Both the position numbers and the translations under genes were made by a program. From Rodentolepis nana (lineage: Eukaryota; Platyhelminthes; Cestoda; Cyclophyllidea; Hymenolepididae): 21,281 nucleotides of DNA. The notes below the pieces were generated by a model. The model was not told the origin of the DNA. It ran no database searches and worked only from the letters and a program-made list of their open reading frames with translations. Below, piece after piece: positions 7,501 to 19,500 of this stretch (its first letter is position 1; every line of letters starts with the position of its first letter). The stretch is from contig UZAE01012699.1 in the NCBI GenBank assembly GCA_900617975.1, forward strand, positions 1-21,281. The letters run 5' to 3'.

Positions 7501-10500
7501 CGATATTTTCTCTTCATTTTTTGACTTTTCTTCTCTCTTCTATAAAACCCAAAGGCTGATTAGTTGAGATTTTATAAAGTTAGGACTATCGGAAGACGTT
7601 CCGATTGTAGAATTTTAACCACATTTTACATAAACCAATGCATTTGTTCCTTGATGGTCTTTGCTTGTTTTTAGTAGAGTGCAGATGGATGCATAATTTT
7701 GCAGTTTCTTTCTATCAAAGCATTTTCTACTGTTTTTTCTTACTACCCGTAAAGTCCTGTGTCTGCGTTCCAGATCTTCGCTGTTTGCCTGAGTTTATCG
7801 TCTCGTAGGAATGGATGGATAAATACTTCCAATTTTGTGCAATCCTACTCCTGTATAATTTAAGGTTGTCGTATTAAAATTAAGTAATCTTAAGTTTTCA
7901 AACGTTTGATACGTTCTTTCTCATTTTTATCCATTATCGTGTGCCATAAACCTCGTGTAGAGGAAATGCCAATATGATAATGCCAGAAATCGACTAATGT
8001 CAGGTTTTAACGTTAGGTCAAGGAGTCTATGCTAATGATGCCATACTTCATTTCGTTGATTTCGAACTTGAATTCATTGTCCAATTTACACTTGGCAGCG
8101 GATTCATTTTTTTATAAATGCGCCCCTAATTGCCTTGTTTATTAGTCATTAGCTCATTTTTAAGTATTTAGAATTCAAGGTTTGCTCTCACTTTTGCCCA
8201 CTTTTATCAATATTTCTGTAGCACCAGTGGAATGTAGCTTTCTTCAATTTATTGAGTTCTTGGTTCTTCTCTTCTACTTGAAATTGAAAATGATACCTAG
8301 ACGTTTTTTGTATCATTCGAGATGTACCCATGCATAGTACTTGCCCATGGTTTCCGCAAAGTTTCCTCTTGGTTTTTTTGTATTTTCATTTTATGTCTCT
8401 AGCTCTCTTGTAATCCAGTGGTTTTGTTTACCTGGGAATTCCTATTTCTAGCTTGACAAAACTTTCTTCTGACTGCTAATTCCTGTCTCCTAAGACTGAA
8501 TTCTCTTGCTCATGTGCTTCAAGAGTTCATACAACCCCATCTTAATTGTCAATTCATATTTGACAATTTCTGCTGTTAGTCTGAATCAGTTTGAGTTGGC
8601 CTCGTCATTGTGCTAATACTCTGGTATGATCTTATTTCAATCTGCATCTTAGGTAGGGCATTGAAGTAATTATATCCACTAAACTCTTATCAATTTCCTT
8701 GGACCCTCTTTTTTGCCATGTGGGAGATTGCCCTTTGTTATTGGAATTATCACTTCAACATCTATCTTGAACAGAGGTGAATAATTGATTTAAGAACCTT
8801 CCTTAGTTCATACGTTACTGTGAAAGTTAATAGTGTGAAGTAGTTTTAGTGGTGGCTTTCTATTCGGTCTCTGCGTTCCTCCCCCTATTACATTCTGAGA
8901 TCACGTTGGCCTAGCATTTGCCAGTCCACTTAATTTGCTGGATAAGGTGTATTGGTTATTTACGATTTATTTTCTTTCGATATTTAATTAAGGGTGCTTT
9001 GTGGTACTTGAACCTTGCATTTACTCTACTACGCACTCATTAATTTAGTCACTAGTCAATATCTCATCCCAAGCCAAATCACACAATTGAATGTTATATT
9101 TACTCCAAAATTCATCGAAATGATCGTGTCCGTTATATCTTGTGCTTATGGTCAGTAGCTTGAATTTGTTCTCCCCCGGTTAGTTATATCACTTCCATTT
9201 ATATTCTGTTGAATGCGAGTTGCGCCTGATAAGAGAAAGTAGTGGAGTTTTAATGATTTCGAGTGGTGGTGCCATCTCTGTTATGTGCTAAAATTTGAAT
9301 TAGTGCAAATGGAGTCTTTCTAGTTGTACTAATTTATTTCAACTTAAGGTCCATCAAACTCGCCTCGCACAGTGGGTAAAAGAAATCGAAATTCACAAAA
9401 TCTCAACCAAAGATCAATGATAAAAGAATGCTATTCTAAATAGGCTTGGAAGTTAGATGTTTATTGCAATACAATATAACAGATAATTTTTTAAAATTCC
9501 TTTCATTGAGGTGATATCTGAATTACCTTTACTATTTCCCAATTAGCCGGATCACGGTCCAAAGGAAGAGGATTTTGAACCGCAGGACGAACAGCATCTC
9601 CAGCAATACCAGCATTTCCCTCCTCACTCACAGCATCAATTCCATCGTCATGATGCTAGAGGCCCATGTGATGGAGGCCAGCTGGATCAGGAGAAACAAG
9701 AGGAGGTTCCGCCATCTTTGGACAATCATTCACAACTGCAAGCCTCGGTGTCGAACAGGCCGTCTGAACAGGTTGGTTTTGTATTACACTGTATGCCTGT
9801 TTGAGTTAATTAGATTTATTTTAATATCCTATTTTTTTTATTAACTGAAGGGCTTTTGGCGACTATCACTTCAGCTAGGCAAACTTGTTTTGTTAATCCG
9901 TTAATGTAACAATTAAGGGGAAGTGTCTAGAAACTCTTGACTCTTTAGGTGAATAATTAGTCTGATTGTCCATCCCTATCGTTGGCTATACACCGTTGGT
10001 CACCGATATCGGGACAGTTGACTAGACAGATATTGTTGTTTTGAATTGTTCCAAGTACCCCTAAAGACTTCGTCAGTAATAGCGCAGCATATATATGACT
10101 TGAATTAAATTTACACCGAGTTAACTGCACATCGGTCAATCACTTTTACTATGCTATGGAATGAGGTCACTGTGGCCAATAAGGTGGATGGGGCATATCC
10201 TGAAATGAATGTTATTATGTGGACACACTTGGGATAATTGACATATGATTAGGTCTGCAATAAATCATTGCCTTTACACCACTACAGTTATGATCGCTCA
10301 TCACGGAGTCACCGGAACGCTTTACAGATGGTAGCTTCAATTTTCATGGTATGAATAGATTTGAAGTTCATTGATCTCTGTATATTATAGGCATATTTAT
10401 TGTTTTGGTATTAATCTGTAGTCCTCCTCCTCTGGATATTTCGAGCATTGATCCTAATTTAATTCTGATAGATCAAATCTCATTAACGCCTTCTCATGTT

Positions 10501-13500
10501 TTCCGCCATATTTCCTAGGAGTCGACAAATTGAAGCGATTTTAGTGATACGAAATGTGTCTTAGTGAAGTTCGATATCCTCAGCATTCGCATCTAGTCAT
10601 GTTGGCGGAACCGTCCCTAGAATTTGCAGTGGCACTTTTGGTTAGTTTTTCATCTTCCTTCTAGTCACCACTACAATTATCTTCCAAGTCTTTTTTAGGT
10701 TAGTTCTCTTCTACCTGAAAATTAACTTTAATTTGGTTTTTGCGTTCTAGTGTATAAGTTCTTCGAAACACATTAATCATCTTAGGTCATCTTCGTTGAC
10801 TTATTAGTAAGTCACAAGTATCCTGAATCACCAAGACCCCTTATAATGCATATTTCCCAGGTTAAAATAAAAAACACTGCTTGCTTTGAATGTGCGTTTA
10901 GTTTAAAAGGTGCTGTGAGTACGTATTTTCTAGCACGTTTGGATCACAGTAGACTCTGAATCGTCTCTAACGAGGATCTCGGTTTATGTCAGATGTAGGA
11001 AAATTTTCATAACTAAAAACAAACACATCGATAGCTTTAACATGCCTATTAATAAGCTTATATTCGAATTATTCCACAGCTCACGTGGAAAAGACGGCCA
11101 GTGGGAAGTAACAATATCTACTATGTAAGTAACGTTGTACTATTAATAGAAGCTCTTCACTGGTATATTTCAGCATCGGGTAAGTTTAGATTGTACCAGC
11201 ATTTGTAGTGAAATAGATGTTTCTATGTAGAAGGCCTTTTCTTGTTTTCGTTGCGTTTACTGTCATTTTATAATAAATATACTTTTTGCATTGAACTCGT
11301 AGGTTCATGAGCACACCCCTCAATTTAATTCTCCACTACATCACGCACCGGACATATCAACTAGCAATCCTACCGAGACTGCAACTACTAATGCACCAAG
11401 TGGTGCTGGTTACACTTTTGTGTCCTCTAATTCCCCACCCCTACCTCCACACCTCTTAAAACCCCAGTCGTCGTCGCATGTTCAGACTGGTCTCAATGAG
11501 ACTCAGGCCCCTCATCCAACTATGTGGTATTATTACGATCCTCATAACAACATTCGCGGTCCCTTCAATGATGCTACCATGGGAGCATGGTATGAGGCCG
11601 GGTATTTCAAATCGGGTATTGAGATGCGAAGGGAATGCGATAAGGTCTTTTCCAAATTGAGTAAGTTTTGTTCTTCAGGTTATCAGCTCTAGTTTTATAA
11701 TTATTCAATAAGCGCTACACTCCCTCGCTATCCAAATACCTGTGACGAGTCAGTTACCTCAGGGCTAATTTTTGTCTGCTCCGGTTAGATAATCTGGAGA
11801 GGGATTTAATAAGTATGCTTCACGACTATAATGAAGAAACATGCCTGAAGATGCTTTTCTGACAGTTTTAGTAGACAACCAATAGTAATTGTTTAAGCAT
11901 GGGATTGTTGTCTATTCAATTTCAATTCAATAGCGAGTTCACCCTCAAATTGGTTAAGTAGATCATGAACGGCTCTGGCTTCCAAATAGTAGGTTTATGG
12001 AAAGAATTGGAAATTAAATCTTTACTTCCTTTTATGAGGGAGAGGGGGGAGTACGGCGATCGTACTTACTGGTTTCTTATTAAATTGCATTCCAATGTCC
12101 ATGACGAGTGTGAGCAGACGGGCACTTTGGTATTCTTTATGCTTTCTTCCACATAAGATCAATCTTAAGAAGTATTTCATCAATTTTAAATATTATACGC
12201 TATTACACCTTCTTGACCCATATCCTCGCTCGTGACTGAAAATGTGTCTACATGTGCATTCAGGTCATCTGAGCAGTGATGCAATATGTCAACGCCAACA
12301 ACGCCGTTGCCATAGCATTCGGGCATTTTGCGCATAAACTAGATTCGCGATCATTACCATTAATGTGTATTTAGTTGACAAAGAAATTATTGAGTTCATT
12401 TCCATTTCCATAATGAAAAATTAATCATTTCTTTATTTATAGGCAGCATGGGTAATATTGTTAATAATGATATTTGCAATAGAAATTTGAACTAGTGAAG
12501 TGGGTAAGAGTTTCTCTAGAAGTACTTTCATATAATGGGGCTATTGGGTTTGTTTTGGAGCTATTTCCCACTAGACTCAAAAGGGAATTGCTGAATTTGA
12601 GTGTTATTTTAATAAATATTTTTCCAAATTCATGAGGCATTAATGTATGCATTTAAGGCTAATCACTTGCGTGAGGTAATTGACGGAAGTGGCTCAAAAT
12701 TTCTTTCATGCGCCTATCTTAGCAAGTACCAGATTCGGGGAAATTGGTACGAGTTCTTTGGGAGTGAAGGGGAGCGAATTGGAAGAAATAAGAGTGGCCT
12801 TTCGGGTTGAGAAAATATAATGTAACGAGCCACATTTCTTCTTTAGGCGAATACGAAAGCAGACTTGGTGGCCATCCATTCATAAATTCGAGAAGTCTCG
12901 CCCCGATTGAAAATCCACTGCCAAACTCCGCAACCCTCCAATCCCAACACCAGCCAATGATTAATCCCCTCGGAAACATACTCTCTTCGCCACTTTCTGG
13001 CATGATCGCAGGTGGCCTCCCAATTTCCATGGATTTACTTCGTCCGCCGATTTTAACTCAACAACACCAAACAATGCGATCTCCTCAACAAGCTTCGTCG
13101 CCATCAATGCAAGATCCTACATCGGTTAGTTTTAATTTGCACATTTTATATTTGCGCCGGTGCTTCGTCTTATCTGTTTTTTCCGGGCCTTTTGATTATG
13201 CCTCCATGCATCTATATATTGTGTATAATAAATTCTTTTAGTGGTTTTGCAATTCGTTCACAAATTTGGTAAGTCTAGCATTAGTTCTCTTATGGAGAGC
13301 TCACTTTTTTTGTTAGTTTGATTGCATTTGTCTTTACACTTTTGGTTTGCCTGGAAGCATGTTAATTAGGTTTGATTTTGTGAAAATGCTATAAATATAA
13401 TGCTCAAGTTTCATGAACTACTTAGATTTGAATGTCCTAGCCGTTTAAAACAGGGCTATTCGATGTATTACTTTCGTATTGTTTGTTGCTAGGCCTCAAA

Positions 13501-16500
13501 GACGCTGCTCGATTTGGCCAGTATGAGTCAAATGACGCTAATGGATATGCTGCGCTTGAGGCAGATCGCTCAACTTGCGGCTAACTCCTCTAGTCAACCA
13601 TCTGGGTCCGTAATAGACGGGAAAAATATTGCTGATGCTCTCGCTGCACTCAATATTGGTCTTTCTGTCAATCCAACTCCTCAACCACCTCCACAACCAG
13701 CTAGTCTCCCTCCAAATGTCATCGATTTGCAGCAGCTAGAGGCAGCTATTCACCGAAAACAACAGGAGGAGGAAGAGGCGCAAAAACGTGCAGGTGCAGA
13801 AGGAGATGGGGCTCGCCAATGCCAAGACCAAGAGCTTGAAGCTGCTAAGCTCACTGAAGTTGAAAAAGATCCGATAGAGAAAGAGATTACTGCTCCTCAG
13901 CTACAAAAGAAACGAAAGGAAAAGGCCAAGAGGGTTGTTTCTGCTCAGGAGGAACAGCAAAAGCCCGGAGAAGAGCCAAAACAAACCATGGCACCGGTTG
14001 TTGAACAGGAGCAGCAACCGATTGTGGCAACGACATCTAGTGCATCTAAAAAGAAGAAGAGGAAGTCTAAGAATGCTGGTGGTGGTACTGCAGCTGAGAC
14101 TAAACCAGATGAGATAGAAAAAATTACGGCTGTTAATACTGATTTTATTGAACCCGAGGATGGCTGGGTTGCTGTGCCTCCCTCGGGTTCAACATTCACT
14201 CCTCAACCAGTGCCACAGAATGCCACTCTTTGGCATCAGCAGGAGAACACTACTAGAAAGTCAAAGAGGAAAAAAGGAAAGTGAGTTACTATGCCTTTAA
14301 TCGGTTTATAAATGTGAAATTTAGCTTTTGTGTGATGTTGAGCTGCTTTCTAGTTCTGAAGACTGCTATTAGCATTTAGCTCATATTCTACCATCCCTTT
14401 TTGCATCGATCTTATCGGATATACCCCCCTTGAGTGTTGAACTCAGGACATGTTACTCATTGATATTATCAATTTGTTTAATATTATAGTGATTTTATGA
14501 AGGCTGCAAGTTGACCTTATTTCAAATGCATTCAAAACTTAACGCAATTGTATCGAACCTGTAAGCTACTCCCTTGCGGATTTGTTGTCGTATCACTACT
14601 TGTCTCGGAGACTTAGAAGACGCGTCTACTCTAGTACTTGTCCGATAAAGTATTTGACAGTTAGTGACCTCTCATGTAAATGATTCCATTCTGGAGAGTT
14701 CTTGATAGTCTTGTCTTAATTCCCTACCACACACTTAATAGATTAACTTGTGTGATTGACTCACTCTGCAGTCGGATTATTTCTAATAATCCTTTTAGAG
14801 CACCAATGCAATGTCTCTCACGTTACTATAGGTATGTGTTAGGCAAAGGGTGTTATGTGTTCCATCCCTTAACGTTTTTGTCATTTTATTCATCCCGTTG
14901 TCTTTTATACTTTTCCTCATCAACTCGAATTATGAAGCAACTTTTTAGCTTCTATATTAGCGCGAAGGATCAATATTTGTTATTCTTGAGATTTTCTTTG
15001 TATAAATGGTTCACTTGGTTCAGTCAAAATTCTATTTAAAAGCCGTTCGTATAAAAGAAAGCTGTAACCCGAGGCAGTTGAATCAATCGACCTCAGCATT
15101 CTTTCCCAACTTCTTTTCTGACACATGGTGTTTGAAACAGTGGTTGCTATCTAGTCCCCGTAATTTATACACAAAGTTTTCTTAATTCGTGGTGACCTTT
15201 TAGGTTACTTTATAGCCTATGGCATTCTTACTTTTTTGCATTGCCTCGGGGATTGTTCAGAACGAATCGTCTAACATATGCTTATCAAACTTTAGCGTTC
15301 GATGCATCTAACGGATCTATTTTGACGAATCGCTCAAGTAAAAGATTATCAACTTCTCTGGGGTCAGTGCTTGCAAAAAATCGATTTACTCATCCTTTCC
15401 AAGTGATCACTTGCATGTTAAATTCTCATTGGCAGTTCCTCTCGACTCTCATTTTAAAAAACAAGAGTATATTGTCATTTTTAGGGGTGTTTGCTACAGT
15501 TATCTTCTCTCTATCAACTAGACATCGCCGTTCTACAGTTGACTGCTCCAGAGAGCGAAAAGTTTTCCAGAATGTAGGTATTCCCAAGAAACTGTTTTTG
15601 GTAAGGGATTCTATTGTGAAAATATAATCGACGACTGGTTCGATGTCTAGATTAATTGCCCAAGTATTGGGGGACTAATATGGGCCACATATTAACTATT
15701 TTGGTAACATCCCTCCCTCTGTTTTACCGACTTATTAGTCTTTTTCTCTCAGACTCAGTGCTGCAGAGTTGCAACAACAGGCCTGGGAACAAGAAGAGGA
15801 GCGTCGTCGGAAAGCTAACGCTGAGCGCATCGCTCGTGAGGAGGCTGAGAAGGCCGCTTTGGCTGCTGCATTAGCAGAGGAAGAGGCCGCTGCCGCTGGT
15901 AATGTGGCAGCTTCCGGCAATGCCAAGTTGACAGCAGCTGCGCGTCGCCAACTGGAAGAGGCTCAACGTGTCCGCCAGCACCAGCTGGCTCGAGAGGCAG
16001 CCAAGAAGGAAGCGGAGACGATTTTGGCAAGTTTTAAGTTACCTCCGACTGCCAAGTGGGGTGAAGCAAACAAAAATGTTGCCAGTGCCGCCACCACTTC
16101 TATGGCGGACATTCTTGCTTCCCAAATGCAAGAGGAGGAGGTTAGTTTAACATATTTTGTAGCCTAAATGCATTTTTCATCGTTTTTTCCTCGTTTTTAA
16201 ATGGATTGAGTACTAAAATCAGTCCACTTACTTATATATAGCTATGAAGGGGGGGGGGTATCCATACACTGAATTTTCACTCATCAATTGACTTTGTTAA
16301 TCAATTTTACACCAGTGTTTTCCTGCTTTTGTATTCTTAATGCTTGTCGTTTGCAGAAATTTTTGGGTGTCGTAGCCTATATTAGGTCTGCTAGCATTTG
16401 TTCTCATGAACAGTTTGTTTAAGCCCCAATGAACGGCATTTCAGCCAAACTTTATATGCTCTTTCTTTGCTAATGGTTTACGCTGATTTATTCGTAAATT

Positions 16501-19500
16501 TGTCTCGATACAACGAGGACACAATCCGCAAGTATTATGTATTTAAATGGTTATTTCATGAGGTTTTATTCTCATCTTTACCTCTTATCTATTTCATATT
16601 TTCTACGCTTGAAGCTTGTTTACTCAAGGGCTTTGAAGTTGTGGCGTTGTGTCACTTTTTAAGCAATCATTCAATTACTAGCTGATGGCTGTAAATTGTA
16701 ATTTAATTATAATTTATTTTGAAACTTAGTCAAGGTGGTGTCTCGATGTATGCGGCAACTTTGCCGTCTTTTGTTCATCGCATTTGTACAAACTTTGAGT
16801 GAGGTGTATGTCAGATAATAAGAGCCTAATCAAAATTCTATTTGTTAAATTTATCTAAATATATCTTTATAATTCCTCCTGTTCGCCCTGAATGCAGAAA
16901 AGGAATACCATTGCCTATTCCTTTGAACATTTAATCTATGAATATGCGTGCTTGTTGGCGTTTTGAGTTATGAATTTGTGTGATAAGTTATTGGACACGC
17001 TTTCTTTGAGCTGGGAAGTATTCTCTTGGGGTTAATATAGAGAAGGGTGTAATGATCATCTTTCAATTTTAATGGAGAAGTGTTTGAAATCTTGCAGATA
17101 TATTATTTCCTTTAATTTATGTGGAAATTTGGGCTAACTGAAAAAAAAGAATCCTATCTTCACCGTGATAAGAGAATGTGCTCTTTTTGGGTAAATCGCA
17201 ATTCTGTTGGGCGAGAAGTGAGGCTTCATTTAGACGGCCAATTTTTCCTTACCTCTAAATTGTTTTACGTGAATTGTGACATATATCTTCATGTCGTGTA
17301 GCGCTTATCATGGGTTTAATAATTTTCTACACTCTGTTGACGGATTCCTCATTTCAATGCTTTCAAACTCAAAATTAACTAGCATTTAATCTTTTTTGGA
17401 ATTTCCATTTTAATATTTCACTTTTAGCTTCGAATATATTTAATTTAGCCGTTAGTTTTTAATTTTGCTTGTGAACGGGTTGTAGGTTAATGTAAACTGA
17501 TTGACAGTTGAAATTTAACATCAATCTTTTCTTCCAGGTTATACGTGTGGTAAATATACTAAATTGTTTTACTAAATCGAGCTTCAATTCGCTTTCATAT
17601 GCCTATTTTATGCCACTATCAAAATTTATTTCCAACTTTCGTCAATTTCGGTACTTGGGGGCAGGTCACGTCTCGCCAGAAATGAGTCGCAGTTTTTAGC
17701 CTTAATGATTCACGGTCAAGTCGCAGCGTTATGCCGTGTATTTACTTTGAGGTTAATTTCATGTGCACACCGACAGTTTAGTAGTAACGAATCAAATGCC
17801 ATAAATTCACTTTTATGCATATCCTATTTTAGCAATTGCTAAGATCTGTTATTGGTTAAGGGGAATGATACGAGTTTTAGGCTGCGAAACGGATAAACGG
17901 TGTTAAGAGAAATCTTAATAAACTTTAATTTGACGGAAGAAAGGTATCTTGGAATTGGTCTTTTGAAGAGATCTTAATTAACCAGTGTGGACGGCTTCAT
18001 TCACGTTACTCGACGACCAGACGAACCTCGGTTGCATGGCTCAAAACCTTTGAGGCTTGCAAGTTGATTACTTCCCAGAATGTGACTGAGAGCACTTTTG
18101 TTGCTTGCTTGGGAATAATTTGATATCTAATTGAAGATACTTTAAATGCCTATTTTTTCCGCTTAATTCAGATGGGTGTGTGAATTAGTTTGAGGTGTGG
18201 ATAATAAAAACTCCCGGACCCTGTCCTTATTCTTCTTTTTTATTCCTTGAAAACTTCGTATATATTCTTTAATTTTATTTATTTGCAAATAGTGTATGCT
18301 GCCAAAAATTTCAGTGACATTTTTCCGTCTTTTCAACAGTTTGAATCAATGAAGCCTAACGCGGGTCATGCAACTTTCGCCTCCAAGGTGGCATCTGGTA
18401 CCCACGCTCATCAACCAGCACCAAGCAAAACTGCCGGAAAGCCCAAATTCTTCGTGGCTGTTGAACCTCAATCTTCGCCACAGGTGGGAACCAAGCAGCA
18501 GCAGCAGCAACCTATGAAACAGGTTAATTTTATTCATCTAGATGTGATCATGCTATTTTTGCTTTCTAACTTATCCAAGCAGTGCTAACTTGCTGGTTTG
18601 CTAATATCTCTTTTAGAGCAGTTTGGTTGTAAATTTCAATGTAAGTTTGTGTGGCTTCTCCGCCTACTGCTACCTCTTCTCTTAGTTGTTTTTTTTCGAT
18701 ATAATCCAATCGATTCACTGGAGTTTTTGTCAATTTCGTTTAGTCTTTAGACTCTTCCCCCCTGCTTTACTGCATTAGCACAAAAGAATCGTGAAAATAG
18801 GTTGCTTAACAACTTTATCCTGCCTAACAATTTTATGACTATTGCAATTTCGAAAGGTGACACGTTTTATTTAATTGTGGTTTAGATTAGCTTTGTTAAG
18901 TTATCAATAAATTAGCAGACTATGCAATTCTACTTCTACTTTGAGGTTTCTAAAACTGTTGTCAAAATACCTGTGATGTTATTTGGAGATGTACTTTTGT
19001 CAGCCAATTAACGAATTAAAAGAATGCATAAGCTTAGATTAGTGACCTGTTGAACTATGCTAGCTTTTGAGGCTCTTATTTGGTCTCAGCGTTGTCTCTG
19101 ATCGGCTGGGATTTATACGAATGAATACTTACAATCTTCACGCCTTTTTATTTGCTATTTCTTTGCTCCGTTAATCTTACCAAGTACCATTCGCTTCTGC
19201 ATGTTCTTAACTGATAATCGTCGACCTAATCTTACTTCATTTTGTACCTCAGCTTATTCTTCTTTTTATTTTTTGCTTTGCATGTTTATTTATGTTTTCC
19301 GATTTAATGTTTTTGTTCCATGCTTTTTTTCCAGCCTCCAAAGTCGTCTCAAAAGGCGCCCCCTCCTGCTGCTGCTTCCAAGGCAAATCAATCTGCAGCT
19401 GTAGCACCAAAAGCGTTGAATGTGACTTCAATTTGGAACATGGCTGCTGACACCAACTCTACTGCCAAATCGGCCAACACAAAGAAGGATCGCAAGAAGA

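Noticed and set aside
14680..15039. 119-codon plus-strand open frame in GIGYF intron 8
   Set aside because: Phe/Tyr/Ser-rich translation of T-rich intron sequence with no motif; probably chance.
15241..15627. 128-codon plus-strand open frame in GIGYF intron 8
   Set aside because: No recognisable family, composition like the surrounding intron, and GIGYF exons 8 and 9 join across it in phase.
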